The notes beneath the pieces are model-generated. The model saw only the letters and a list, made by a program, of their open reading frames with translations. It was not told the DNA's origin and ran no database searches. A stretch of 64,000 bases of DNA from an uncultured Lachnospiraceae bacterium. Its GTDB lineage: Bacteria > Bacillota > Clostridia > Lachnospirales > Lachnospiraceae. Numbering within the stretch: the stretch's first letter is position 1; every line of letters starts with the position of its first letter. The stretch is taken from NCBI GenBank assembly GCA_902775485.1, contig CACYMJ010000009.1:39945-103944 (forward strand). The letters run 5' to 3'. The translations under genes and the position numbers were made by a program. This document shows positions 31,270 through 41,304 of the stretch, in pieces.

Positions 31270-32601
31270 TCATCCGTTTAACCCGATGAAAGCGGGGATC
31301 ATAACATATGCCAGCACGACCAGCAACATCATGAACATCGGAAGCAGAAGCTTCGTTTCAGCTTCCGATGCTGCCGTTTTGACCCTTGCACTCCTGTCAT
31401 GGTCTGCTTTTTCTATCTGATCATACAACAGTTCATCAAGACCATCATTTCCCTTGACGACCGCCTGTTTGACAAAACTTACAAATAACCTGAACCCGAC
31501 ACTTTCACAACGGGCCGCAAAAGCGTCATATGCACCAAGTTCTCCTCCTCCCTCATCCATCATCCTGGATGCCCTGATCATCTCATCATATGCGTATCTT
31601 CTGTTTTTCCCTGATTCCGACAGTCTGTCCTCATATCTTTTACAGATCGCATTCCATATGGCTCTCGGATTCATTCCCGCGGTGTGATACAGTGCATACT
31701 GGTTCAGTATCCGGGGATAGTCCTCTTCGATCTGCGTTCTTCTCCTTGCTGCTTCATCCTTTATCCTGCTGTCATTTACGGCTATCGACATAAATACCGC
31801 GATCACACCCGTAAACAGTACGACCCATCCCCTGTTTATGTCAGCCGGACTGAACCTGATCTCTTTTCCTCCCACATTTTGCGGGAGTATCAGGTCTTTA
31901 TCGTTTTTGCTTTGTTCATCACATGTTCTGATGGCTTCATAGATCCCTTCTTCCAAACTCTCATCTCCGGACAACGAAAGCTTTCGTACCGTAACATGGC
32001 TATATTTGTCTTCCTCATAATCCCCGTATTTTACGGTGGCACAGAGCTGTATATGTACTCCGTCATTACCGGGATCCGTTTTTTTCAATTCTTCCCCATC
32101 TATCATCCCCTTTGACGACAGTATCCGGGGCATATCCGTCCTCCAACTGACAGCAAACGGAAACCCTTCAACCCTCTCGGGCAGTTTCAGGGGATAGATC
32201 ACATTATCGGCATCCGTGTTATCTCCGAGTATCTTTGTCCATAATACGTCATCAAGCCGGGCAGAAAACCGTTCAAGTTCGCGTTCCGTATACTGCCTTT
32301 CCTCTATCTTTATGGTCAGTTTCTCTTCATACCCGCCATCTGTACGGGCTCTTACGGTAATGTTCCTTGCTCCCATGCCGTATTCGTTTCGTTCAAGCGA
32401 AGTGACCGGACGTGTGAGTCTGTCGTGATCCGATGCAAATACCGGAATGGCTATAATCAGGAAAACGCCTGCTGCCATTGCTGTCATTTTCGCTCTTTTC
32501 GTTCCGAGATTCCTGATCCTTCTGTCGGCCTCCTTCCCGTTATAAAGCTGTCTCAGATATTTTGCTGTCCCGGAGGTGACAAATAATTCTGATATCCTCA
32601 T
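31270..32601 (-). CDS. tadC: TadC-like pilus assembly membrane protein
   Basis: The 443-residue protein ends with a T2SF domain (about 285-443) and the typical C-terminal helix pair (KLLLPMFMMLLVVLAYVMIP). The N-terminal half has one helix (about 40-56) and a long extra-membrane insertion (60-255), larger than in textbook TadC. It overlaps tadB by ATGA. It converges with the araC-type gene, leaving only 9 nt, with no terminator seen. Confidence 0.82.
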   Translation of the reverse strand: MRISELFVTSGTAKYLRQLYNGKEADRRIRNLGTKRAKMTAMAAGVFLIIAIPVFASDHDRLTRPVTSLERNEYGMGARNITVRARTDGGYEEKLTIKIEERQYTERELERFSARLDDVLWTKILGDNTDADNVIYPLKLPERVEGFPFAVSWRTDMPRILSSKGMIDGEELKKTDPGNDGVHIQLCATVKYGDYEEDKYSHVTVRKLSLSGDESLEEGIYEAIRTCDEQSKNDKDLILPQNVGGKEIRFSPADINRGWVVLFTGVIAVFMSIAVNDSRIKDEAARRRTQIEEDYPRILNQYALYHTAGMNPRAIWNAICKRYEDRLSESGKNRRYAYDEMIRASRMMDEGGGELGAYDAFAARCESVGFRLFVSFVKQAVVKGNDGLDELLYDQIEKADHDRSARVKTAASEAETKLLLPMFMMLLVVLAYVMIPAFIGLNG

Positions 32602-33359
32602 ACCCTTATATCACCGATCCTTTCCGCCAGAAATATGGCCAGAATATATACGGCAAGACACGCTGTCATGATAACGGCTCCTGCGATATTATGATACAGA
32701 ACCTCCGTAAAACTCCCCGAAGAGATACGAAGATATGCGAGTATGCCCGGAGGGATGACACACATGATACGCTGTTCATACTGTTTTGCCCTGATGAGCA
32801 CCTTGGCCTCACACTCTGCCCATCTCCTGCTCTCCATGATGCTTACACATGATGATATAACATTTGGAAAGCTTGCTCCTTTTTCCATCGCGACGGCAAA
32901 TACCGTTGCAAAATCATATATCTCATCAATGCCGTTCCTTTTGGCCATATCATACAGGGCATCCTGAATACGCATTCCCATATTCACACGTGTATTTATC
33001 ATGCCAAGTTCCCTGCAGACAGGCGACCCTTTTCCATACAGCTTTTCCATGTCCGACTCCGCGTTCATAAAGGCATTTTCCGGAGATATCCCCGCAGAGA
33101 GCGAAGTGGATACCGAGATAAGAGCCCTTATGAATTCATTTGTCATCTCTTCCCTGTATCTGCCGGTCTTGAACTCTTTTGCGCTTCTGATAAATACCGG
33201 CAAAAACAATACCGCTGTGGGTGATGCTGCAGGACAGTCATAGAACAGCCACGCCGCCAGAACCGACAGTCCTGCGTAAACTGCCGCAAATAATATCCAT
33301 TCCGCAGTACTAAGTGATACCTTCAAACCCGGCTCGGATGAGTTTGTCGGTGTTTTCAA
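32598..33359 (-). CDS. tadB: TadB-like pilus assembly membrane protein
   Basis: About 253 residues with helices near the N-terminus and C-terminus and a T2SF core (SLSAGISPENAFMNAESDM, RIQDALYDMAKRNGIDEIYDFA). TTG at 33359 is preferred as start because AAGGAG lies 7 nt upstream; the frame extends to 33377. It overlaps tadA by about 50 nt. It forms the inner-membrane platform with TadC. Confidence 0.83.
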   Translation of the reverse strand: MKTPTNSSEPGLKVSLSTAEWILFAAVYAGLSVLAAWLFYDCPAASPTAVLFLPVFIRSAKEFKTGRYREEMTNEFIRALISVSTSLSAGISPENAFMNAESDMEKLYGKGSPVCRELGMINTRVNMGMRIQDALYDMAKRNGIDEIYDFATVFAVAMEKGASFPNVISSCVSIMESRRWAECEAKVLIRAKQYEQRIMCVIPPGILAYLRISSGSFTEVLYHNIAGAVIMTACLAVYILAIFLAERIGDIRV

Positions 33360-34545
33360 GATCGTTCTCCTTCTCAAGTGTACCTGTTATCCTCCCGTTT
33401 ACAGTCTCTTTTTCAACGAACCTGTACAAAAGCCTTGTTTCAACATCTGCTCCGGACATAGGAAGTACTTCCCTGATCTCCAGAACATGTCTGCTCTTGT
33501 CCCTGAGCCTTCCGAGGTGAACGATGATATCCACTCCCGATGCGATCTGACGCCGAAGCGCTTCCATCGGAATACTTGCAGAGAGCATGACCATTGTTTC
33601 AAGTCTGGATATCGCGTCCTTTGCGCTGTTGGCATGTATTGTCGATAAGGATCCGTCCTGCCCCACATTAAATGCCTGAAGCATATCTATCGCTTCTTCC
33701 CCTCTTACCTCTCCGACCACTATCCGGTCAGGCCTCATGCGAAGTGCTGTCCGGATAAGGTCCCTTATCGTTATCTCGCTGCATCCGCCTGTCGTGGCAT
33801 TTCTCGTCTCAAGCCTTACGATATTCCTGATGCCCATTATCTTAAGCTCGGCCGCATCTTCGATCGTCACGATCCTGGAATCCTTTGGTATATATCCCGA
33901 CAGTACGTTCAAAAATGTTGTTTTACCTGACCCGGTGGATCCGCTGATCAGAATGTTATACCCTGCTGTCACAAGTTTTTTCAGGAATTCCATAACCTGG
34001 GCAGTCACGCTTCCCATCGCTATAAGCTTTACATCATCGATCGGCTCCGACGGAAAACGGCGTATAGTAAGGCTCGGTCCGTTTATCGCTATAGGATCCA
34101 ATACTGCATTGACCCTGGATCCGTCGGCAAGTCTGGCATCGAGTATGGGAGATGAGAGGTTTATCGTTCTGTTAACATCCGAGGCTATCTTCCCGATTAT
34201 ATCCATAAGCCTGTCCTTTGACTCAAAGCAGATACCCGTACTCTGCAGCCTCCCGCATCTTTCCACGAATATCTCATCCGGCCCGTTTACCATTATCTCC
34301 GTAACAAGATCGTCCTCCAGAAGATCCTGCAGCACATCCAGTCTTCTGATTCTGTTAAAAAGTTCATGACACATCCTGCCCCGCTGCTGCGGCGACAGAC
34401 GGTGTGCGGATCCGTTTGCGAGTATACACTCCCTGATCATCTTTATTACATATGAATCATCAGCGTCCGCATATTTTACAAGCCTGTCGCAGACTCGCAG
34501 ATAAACATCCGATTTGATGTTACCGTATAGATCAGATACCGGCAA
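33310..34545 (-). CDS. tadA: TadA/CpaF secretion ATPase
   Basis: Hexameric ATPase powering Tad pilus assembly: Walker A GSTGSGKTTFLNVLSG, Asp box and Walker B with DRIVVGEVRGEEAIDMLQA, HANSAKDAISRLETM. TTG at 34545 is preferred because AAAGGAG lies 8 nt before it. The ATG at 34563 overlaps that site, and the open frame continues to 34701. About 411 residues then remain, normal for CpaF. The promoter is at 34649-34678. Confidence 0.93.
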   Translation of the reverse strand: MPVSDLYGNIKSDVYLRVCDRLVKYADADDSYVIKMIRECILANGSAHRLSPQQRGRMCHELFNRIRRLDVLQDLLEDDLVTEIMVNGPDEIFVERCGRLQSTGICFESKDRLMDIIGKIASDVNRTINLSSPILDARLADGSRVNAVLDPIAINGPSLTIRRFPSEPIDDVKLIAMGSVTAQVMEFLKKLVTAGYNILISGSTGSGKTTFLNVLSGYIPKDSRIVTIEDAAELKIMGIRNIVRLETRNATTGGCSEITIRDLIRTALRMRPDRIVVGEVRGEEAIDMLQAFNVGQDGSLSTIHANSAKDAISRLETMVMLSASIPMEALRRQIASGVDIIVHLGRLRDKSRHVLEIREVLPMSGADVETRLLYRFVEKETVNGRITGTLEKENDLENTDKLIRAGFEGIT

Positions 34546-34648
34546 AAAGAAAGCTCCTTTCATTACTGTATTGACATAAAACAGTGAAACAGGGCCGAAA
34601 CGGCGGATCCCGGTCAGGCCGGGAATGATATGTTCGATATTAATGATG

Positions 34649-34678
34649 ATTATAAGATATGGTCCCCCGGTCTGTAAA
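34649..34678 (-). promoter_or_regulatory. Promoter of the tadABC operon
   Basis: TTTACA (34673-34678), 18 nt, TATAAT (34649-34654), about 100 nt before the tadA start. Box sequences and spacing equal those of the Flp operon promoter. A CCCGG/CCGGG hairpin lies in the leader. Confidence 0.68.
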
Positions 34679-34717
34679 TGATGTCGGAGTATAGAAAACA
34701 TTTTCGTTATTATTCAT

Positions 34718-34758
34718 AAAAAACACGCCCGACTCATAACGCGAAGGACGTGTTTTTT
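34718..34758 (-). terminator. Terminator of the flagellin-fliS operon
   Basis: AAAAAACACG pairs with CGTGTTTTTT; it lies 31 nt after the fliS stop, in front of the tadA promoter. Confidence 0.82.
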
Positions 34759-34788
34759 GTAAAGTATTACCAATCATACTCTTGTGTT

Positions 34789-35265
34789 TCAGACAGTATA
34801 TCCTCTGCTGCCCGAAATATCTGAAGTGTTCTCGTTAAGTGTTCCCTTACCGTATGTAAGTCCGGCATAAACCGTCTGGGCATTACTCATCGCGGGACCG
34901 GTTGCATCAGTTTCCGCAAGTTTTTCGAAAGATCCCTTCAGCTCCGATAACAGCCCGGCCGCTTCATCCAGACCATCCGCATTGTTTTTGACAACAGCCA
35001 TTGAAACCACTGAGGATATATATTCATATATCCTGTACAGTTGGAACGATATCCCGTATGAAAAATCAAGTGATGCGATAAGATCGCCGAGCACTCTTCC
35101 TGCGTTGGTACACTGTACTCTTGCACCGTCATGGTCATTTTCGGCAAAACAGTTTTTCGCACAGTCGATATACTCAATGGCAAGATCGTACAATATAACG
35201 ATGATGCCTGTCGGTGAAGCATTTGTGATCTTAAGTGTGTATTCCTGAATGCGTTCTTTTGTCAT
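34789..35265 (-). CDS. fliS: Flagellin export chaperone FliS
   Basis: The 158-residue helical protein has the FliS pattern YTLKITNASPTGIIVILYDLAIEYI and ASLDFSYGISFQLYRIYEYI. It binds the C-terminus of flagellin in the cytosol and prevents early polymerisation. It lies 34 nt after the flagellin gene. The C-terminal 20 residues are an unusual polar tail. Confidence 0.93.
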   Translation of the reverse strand: MTKERIQEYTLKITNASPTGIIVILYDLAIEYIDCAKNCFAENDHDGARVQCTNAGRVLGDLIASLDFSYGISFQLYRIYEYISSVVSMAVVKNNADGLDEAAGLLSELKGSFEKLAETDATGPAMSNAQTVYAGLTYGKGTLNENTSDISGSRGYTV

Positions 35266-35299
35266 TTAACATTCTCCATTGATAAGGTATCTTATCTTC

Positions 35300-36400
35300 T
35301 TATTGCAATAACTGCAGTGCCTGCTGCGGCTGCTCGTTAGCCTGTGCCAGCATGCTCGTTCCGGCCTGTACGAGAACCTGGAGTTTCGTATAATCAACCA
35401 TCTCCTCGGCCATATCGACATCCTTGACCGTTGAATATGATCCCTCGAGATTCTCTGTTGTCTCAGCCAGAGATGCAACTGTTGATTCCAGCCTGTTCTG
35501 GTATGCTCCGAGACGCGATCTTGCGTTTGAAACATATTCTATCGCATCCTTTATCGCCTCAAGAGAACTTCTGGCGCCATCCTGTGTACGCATATCGATG
35601 GGGTCTTCTCCGTCCTGTTTTACACCTATGCCAAGTGCAAGCGGATCCATCTTGGGTATCACGACCTGTATCTCCTGTCCGGTGGATGTGCCGACCTGGA
35701 TCTTCATGCCACCGATACCCGTAACATCCACTTCAATTCCTGCAGGATGATCACTTTCCGTATATGATACGACAAGTTTTGATCCGTCATTAAGCGTTGC
35801 CGTACAGCGTCCGTCTTCGCAGACAATATCCTTAAGATTTGGAACGTCGTGACCGTTTATCTTGATCGTGGGATTATCAAGACTGCTCAGATCGAGGATA
35901 TACTTACCTTTGGGGAACTCCACGTCATAATCGAGAACCTTGATCCCGCGGTTTGTCATATTCGTGTAACCCTTCATCTGCTGCTCGCCGCCGAGAAGGT
36001 TCTGTGTATTATACTCGCTGTCCTTTGCGATACGATCGATCTCTTCCCTTAATGCATTAACTTCTTTCTGGATCGCTTCCCTGTCGGATGTTGTGAGTGT
36101 TCCGGTTGAAGCCTTGATACCGAGCTCATTCATGCGCTGAAGCATGTTATGCACTTCAGTCAGTGCTCCGTCCGCGGTCTGTACTACATTTACAGCATTG
36201 CTCGCATTGTCCTTTGCCTTATACAGGCTCCTTATCTGTGCGTTCATGCGGTTACCGATCGCCATACCCGCCGGTGAATCCTTGGCATGATTGATCTTGA
36301 ATCCCGAAGACAGCTTTTCCGTAGATGAAGCATGCTTCTCTTCATTGGTACGAAGTACATTTTGTGCCACGAGTGCCTGGATGTTGGAATTGATCTTCAT
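35300..36400 (-). CDS. fliC: Flagellin
   Basis: The 366-residue filament protein has conserved D0/D1 ends: MKINSNIQALVAQNVLRTNEEK with SSGFKINHAKDSPAGMAIGNRM at the N-terminus, and SRLGAYQNRLESTVASLAETTENL to LAQANEQPQQALQLL at the C-terminus. The short variable centre (about 155-265) is the surface-exposed part. GGAAGGAG precedes the ATG. It is co-transcribed with the large protein upstream and fliS downstream. Confidence 0.96.
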   Translation of the reverse strand: MKINSNIQALVAQNVLRTNEEKHASSTEKLSSGFKINHAKDSPAGMAIGNRMNAQIRSLYKAKDNASNAVNVVQTADGALTEVHNMLQRMNELGIKASTGTLTTSDREAIQKEVNALREEIDRIAKDSEYNTQNLLGGEQQMKGYTNMTNRGIKVLDYDVEFPKGKYILDLSSLDNPTIKINGHDVPNLKDIVCEDGRCTATLNDGSKLVVSYTESDHPAGIEVDVTGIGGMKIQVGTSTGQEIQVVIPKMDPLALGIGVKQDGEDPIDMRTQDGARSSLEAIKDAIEYVSNARSRLGAYQNRLESTVASLAETTENLEGSYSTVKDVDMAEEMVDYTKLQVLVQAGTSMLAQANEQPQQALQLLQ

Positions 36401-36433
36401 ATTTGTCTCCTTCCGATGCTAAACCCTGATGTC

Positions 36434-39298
36434 TTATGCCTTCTGAACGGCTGTTATGAACGCCTTTGCGATACGGTACAGCCTGCTGTCGGATACGTTC
36501 CCATCTCCCCCTTCGGGCAGATATCCATCCGCAGACGCATTTGGTGAAAATACGAATGAAAGATTGGCGGTTCCGAAGTTTTCACGCGCAAAACTCTCTC
36601 TTATTTTATCGTCAATACCCTTAAGATTATCAACCCCGGCGCGGGAATCCGATACAAGAAATCCGTCAACCTTCGAATCCTTAAGCGTAAAGGCCGCCTC
36701 AACCTTTCCGAATTCTTCACTGTCAAATGAAGCCTTTACCTTTCCGCTCTCTTTATCCGAGTGAACCACCGTCAGATGTATCGAAGTCACTCCTTCATCA
36801 AGATATACCGGGATCTCATAACTCTCGCTCCTTGAAAGGGATGCCGCAAATCCGACCTGCTTATACAGCATTGAAAACATTCTGACGTCTTCATGGGCAT
36901 CTGCCGTAAGCGTTTTCTCTTTCGCAACAACAGCTGCTTTATCAAGAAATCTCTCATATGCCCGCTCGGCACCTTCCCTGTCCGTAAACCCTTCTACAAG
37001 GTCTCTAACATCTTCTTCCGTAAGATCATTGCTGCCTTCGCGTGCGTCCCTTTCCGAATCATTGCGGCCGGTAAAAAGCTTTTTAAAGCCGCCTCCCATT
37101 CCGCCCGTCATGGCGCCCGCTGCAAGCAGATTATCAACGGTTACGGGTTCGGATATCAGCGTCAGCAGATCCTGTGCCTGTGATCCTTCCTTTGCCGCCG
37201 ATCTGATCTCACGCTGTTTCTGCGTGATCTCCTCCTTATCGGGAGTAGGGTCGATCATTTTCAGAAATGCCCGGTCAAGCTGGGATGTTATGTTCTCCGA
37301 GCGCTCAACGAGTTTTTCGAGAAAACCGAAATCATCATCTATAACAAAATCGCTGCCGATCTGGCGGTTTGATCTTGAAGCTTCAAGCATGTTCTTAAGT
37401 GTCAGTTCCTTACCCGAGGACAGAACATTTCCTATGACCTTTCCGTCCTGCTTTTCAATCTTGTTAAACAGCCTGTACATGCCTATGAATGCCGATTTTT
37501 CGTCTTCGGTTATATCACCGCTTCTCTCGAGACGGACCAGGAAGCGGCTGTATTTTTCACCCGTCTCCTCAAACGATTCCCTGCCAAGCTCCTCTTCGAG
37601 CTTAAATATGTCTTCTGCAAGAGGATTGATGCCTTCCCTGATCATGGAAAGCGTTCTGGCCGGAGTCATAAGCGAGATGACCCTTTCCACCGCGTGGGTA
37701 GCCGTTCTTACGTTATCAACCGCTTCTTTGTTGATCATCATGCCGGCATATCCCAGCGTTCTGACAGCCTTGCGGTTGGCATCGTTAACATCCATGTCCA
37801 TTTCTTCCAGAATGTCATCGACATTTCTGAATGCTTTTCTGATGGAGTCGCCCATATCGGCTCTCGGTGCGGTCATGAGCTGTTCATAGCTTTCCATCGC
37901 TCTGTCATATGATTCCCTGAGTCGTCCGCCGTCCTCTGCGATCGCCCTAAGGGTAAAATCATCCGATCCGGCCTTATCGGCAATTATCCTGACGGGAACC
38001 GACGGGATCATTTCCATGACCTGTCGTGTCTGTTTGTAGATCTCTATCCTGTCGTCAAGAACGCTGTCCGCGGTTTTTCCGTCTTCATCCGTCCTCGCAT
38101 CATCGCCAAGAAGCGGTGCGTAAAACTCCCGTTCAGCTTCCTTTAGCTTCTCAACAAGGTCTTCAAGCGGCTGGGTTTCAATGTTTATACCCTTCTTAAG
38201 AAGCATCAGATTCGCTTCTTTTGTCATGGTAAGCCTTACTTCCTCGAGCTGCCTGTGACGGGTCAGATCGGAAGGGGCATCCATGGTTTTGTACCTTTCA
38301 ACGATCTCCGAAGCCAGTTCGTAAAGGCTCTTTGTCTGTGTAAGATCGGCTTGTCCGGCAGGACGGCCGTTTTCTATCGCGACCGTTATGGCTGCGAAAA
38401 GATCCTTGGGATCCGCAGGTACCTGAATATCTTTTAACTGTCCGTATGCATTCAGGTTTTCTTTCGTAAGCGGGATCTCGTGCATGGCGATCCACTTGGC
38501 ATCGGAAATGGTTTCCTCATCTGCTTCAAGTCCGGCCTCCCGTATTACCTGTATCGCCTGATCCTCAAGATCATCCCATTTAGCCTCCGTAAAACCTCCG
38601 GCTGCGTATGTGGCGGCTCCGTCAAAGTGCACTCCGAAAGACGCCTTATTGGCACCCGGTGCCGAATACTCGGCCTTGTACAGGTTATCCACCGTAGGAG
38701 CCATATCTTCGGTGATCATATAACCTATTGCTTCGTCCGTAATAGGTTTGAGATTTCCGGCCATCATGACCGCTTTTTTAAATTCGGAGACATTTTCTGC
38801 AGAATCAGGAAGATCACAGTCCTTAAGCGTATCGGAGATGATCTTTCCCGCATTAATGGAATTACCGAGAACCGCCTTAATGTCCTCCTCGGAAAGGTCA
38901 TCGTTAAATCCCGCGATCGTATTTCCCGCCTCAGCCATCCTGATCTTGATCCTGTCAAGATTTGTGACAACTTCTCCGGCAGGTATCTTTGTGGGATTGA
39001 CCCCGTCCTTTACCAGTTCGGCGAAATCTTCGTCAGACATAGAATTAGACATCACGGCCATGTAATCGCTCTGAAGGGAAGCGTTGGTCATACCGGCCAT
39101 CTGCGCGATATCCTCCGCAGACTTGAGTTCTTCCTTACCGTATGCAGCGTTCTCCCTAACTTTGCCCGTAATGTCTAAGGAAAATCCCATCTTCTCCGTT
39201 CTCATCCTTGAGGCTGAAGAAGCGGGTTTGTCATATGTGATGTTTTCCATATCTTTTATCTGATTTGCGCCATGATTTCCGATAATATCGATGTTCAT
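36434..39298 (-). CDS. Large flagellar-associated protein (DUF6240 type)
   Basis: ATG at 39298 has GAGG 6 nt upstream and is preferred over the GTG at 39310. The 954-residue acidic, helical protein has no signal peptide and no membrane segment. Its position before flagellin and fliS under a sigma-28-like promoter, and the two short beta-rich blocks near the C-terminus (VTSIHLTVVHSDKESGKVKA, LSFVFSPN), suggest a hook-length-control-like or late flagellar role. I recognise the Lachnospiraceae family, but its function is not established. Confidence 0.7.
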   Translation of the reverse strand: MNIDIIGNHGANQIKDMENITYDKPASSASRMRTEKMGFSLDITGKVRENAAYGKEELKSAEDIAQMAGMTNASLQSDYMAVMSNSMSDEDFAELVKDGVNPTKIPAGEVVTNLDRIKIRMAEAGNTIAGFNDDLSEEDIKAVLGNSINAGKIISDTLKDCDLPDSAENVSEFKKAVMMAGNLKPITDEAIGYMITEDMAPTVDNLYKAEYSAPGANKASFGVHFDGAATYAAGGFTEAKWDDLEDQAIQVIREAGLEADEETISDAKWIAMHEIPLTKENLNAYGQLKDIQVPADPKDLFAAITVAIENGRPAGQADLTQTKSLYELASEIVERYKTMDAPSDLTRHRQLEEVRLTMTKEANLMLLKKGINIETQPLEDLVEKLKEAEREFYAPLLGDDARTDEDGKTADSVLDDRIEIYKQTRQVMEMIPSVPVRIIADKAGSDDFTLRAIAEDGGRLRESYDRAMESYEQLMTAPRADMGDSIRKAFRNVDDILEEMDMDVNDANRKAVRTLGYAGMMINKEAVDNVRTATHAVERVISLMTPARTLSMIREGINPLAEDIFKLEEELGRESFEETGEKYSRFLVRLERSGDITEDEKSAFIGMYRLFNKIEKQDGKVIGNVLSSGKELTLKNMLEASRSNRQIGSDFVIDDDFGFLEKLVERSENITSQLDRAFLKMIDPTPDKEEITQKQREIRSAAKEGSQAQDLLTLISEPVTVDNLLAAGAMTGGMGGGFKKLFTGRNDSERDAREGSNDLTEEDVRDLVEGFTDREGAERAYERFLDKAAVVAKEKTLTADAHEDVRMFSMLYKQVGFAASLSRSESYEIPVYLDEGVTSIHLTVVHSDKESGKVKASFDSEEFGKVEAAFTLKDSKVDGFLVSDSRAGVDNLKGIDDKIRESFARENFGTANLSFVFSPNASADGYLPEGGDGNVSDSRLYRIAKAFITAVQKA

Positions 39299-39339
39299 AA
39301 GCGTCCTCACATAAAAAATACTGATATTAGTTAAATTAT

Positions 39340-39367
39340 ATTTCGGATGAACCCTCCGAAAACTTTA
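39340..39367 (-). promoter_or_regulatory. Sigma-28-like flagellar promoter
   Basis: Minus strand TAAAGTTT (39360-39367), 12 nt, TCCGAAAT (39340-39347) resembles the sigma-28 consensus TAAAGTTT-N11-GCCGATAA. It lies 41 nt before the large flagellar-associated gene. Confidence 0.62.
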
Positions 39368-39370
39368 TAC

Positions 39371-39399
39371 AAAAAGACCCCTTCAATCCTGAAGAGGTC
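39371..39399 (-). terminator. Terminator after glgB
   Basis: GACCTCTTCA pairs with TGAAGGGGTC (one mismatch) and is followed by TTTTT on the minus strand. Confidence 0.78.
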
Positions 39400-39407
39400 A
39401 ATTTATA

Positions 39408-41280
39408 TCAGAATTCAAATACCACAGCTCCGTACGCGGGAAGCGGATAGGCGATCGAATATTCCTGTCCGTCCCAGCTGATCTTCTCGGCCGTATATGT
39501 TTTCTTCTTCGGAAGTTCGGAATTTCCGCCGAAACGTTTTTCATCCGAGCAAAGCAGCAGTTTGTACTTTCCGCTCTTAGGCGTTCCTACCCGGTAATCG
39601 TCACGGGCGATCGGCGTAAAGTTCAAAACGAACAGAAGGCTCTTTTTCTTCGATCTGTCGTATCTGACGAAGGAATATATACTCTTATACGTATCATCCG
39701 CATTTATCCATGAAAAACCTTCATATTCGTGATCCAGTTCATACAGACACGGATGATCCTTATAGAGCTTTAACAGTTCTCTCACATAACTTTGCATTCC
39801 AAGATGCAGATCATCCGCAAGAAGTGACCAGTCAAGCTCCCTGTCCTCGCTCCATTCCGTATCCTGGGCGAATTCCTGTCCCATGAACAGCAGTTTTTTG
39901 CCTGAATGACCCATCATATATGTATATCCGACACGAAGGTTCGCAAACTTGTCCACATAGAATCCGGGCATCTTATTGAGCATTGAACACTTCAGATGCA
40001 CAACTTCATCGTGCGAGAGTACCAGTATATACTTCTCTGCCTGGTTATAGCTCATCGCAAAGGTCATCTTGTAATGATTATCTCTCCTGAATATCGGATC
40101 CAGTTTCATATAATCGCAGAAATCATGCATCCATCCCATATTCCACTTGAACGTGAATCCCAGGCCGTCGTTCTCCGGCGCATCGGTAACCTTCGGCCAT
40201 GCCGTGGACTCCTCTGCGATCATCATAACTCCGGGGAACACTCCCTTTACATATGAATTAAGGTGCTTGAAGAACTCTATCGCCTCAAGGTTGTGGTTTC
40301 CGCCGTACTTGTTGGGGATCCAGCCGCCATCCTGCTTACCGTAATCAAGATAGAGCATGGACGCAACCGCATCAACACGAAGACCGTCTATATGGAACTC
40401 CTTCAGCCAGAATATCGCATTCGCTATAAGGAAGTTCTTGACCTCCGATTTTCCGTAATCAAATATCTTCGTGCCCCAGTCGGGATGCTCTCCCTTTCTG
40501 GGATCGGCATATTCAAACAGTGCCTGTCCGTCAAAATCAGCCAGTCCTTATGCCTATGTTGTTCTTGTGGAACTTGTTGATCATATAGGCAAAATCTTCA
40601 AGTGATCCGTATCTGGTCGTAGGTGCGTAATATCCGGTTACCTGATATCCCCATGATCCGTCGAACGGATGCTCCGCGATACCGATCAGTTCTATATGCG
40701 TATAATGCATATCCGTCAGATATTCCGTCATTCGGTCCGCGAACTCACGATAATTGTAAAATCCCTCATCGTCACGGCCGGGATGTCTCATCCATGATCC
40801 TATATGACATTCATAGATCGCTATAGGAGATTCAAAAAGATTTTTTTCGGCTCTGTTCTTCATCCAGGCAGAGTCAGTCCAGCGTATGCCCGACAGATCT
40901 GCTGTAACGCTTGCCGTCCCCGGACGAAGCTCGGCCTTGTTCGCAAAAGGATCCGCTTTATAGAGCTTTTCCCCGCGTTTTGTTGTGATAAGATATTTAT
41001 ACAGACTGTCGATACCCATATCGGGAATGAATATCTCATAGATCCCCGCAGGCTCGAGCCTTGTCATCTCATATTCGTCTTCATTCCAGCCGTTATAGTC
41101 GGTAATGAGATGAACTGCTGCGGCATTCGGCGCCCATACGGCAAAGTACACTCCGCTCTTTGATCCCTTTTTGCATATATGAGCACCGAGTTTTTTATAA
41201 ATGTCGTAATGTGTGCCTGTTCCGAACAGATACATATCCATTTCGGAAATGAACGGACTGATACTCTTTGATCCTGCCAT
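39408..41280 (-). pseudogene. glgB: 1,4-alpha-glucan branching enzyme with internal deletion and frameshift
   Basis: The N-terminal part (40537-41280) carries the CBM48-type domain and barrel start, ending HKNNIGI and then a stop at 40537. The sequence resumes in another frame with [15 protein letters not shown] and continues to 39408 with [16 protein letters not shown] and the C-terminal all-beta domain. About 40 bp coding for the conserved DWVPAHFP-type region I seems missing at the junction (near 40545). Without it the GH13 barrel cannot be catalytic. Otherwise the gene looks intact and well conserved, so the lesion is recent or an assembly fault. Glycogen branching would be lost unless another copy exists. 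Confidence 0.86.
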
Positions 41281-41304
41281 TTAGCATAACCCCCTGTTAA
41301 ATGA

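Noticed and set aside
34546-34701. N-terminal extension of tadA to 34701
   Set aside because: It crosses the promoter and leader hairpin, has no ribosome site and does not look like TadA.
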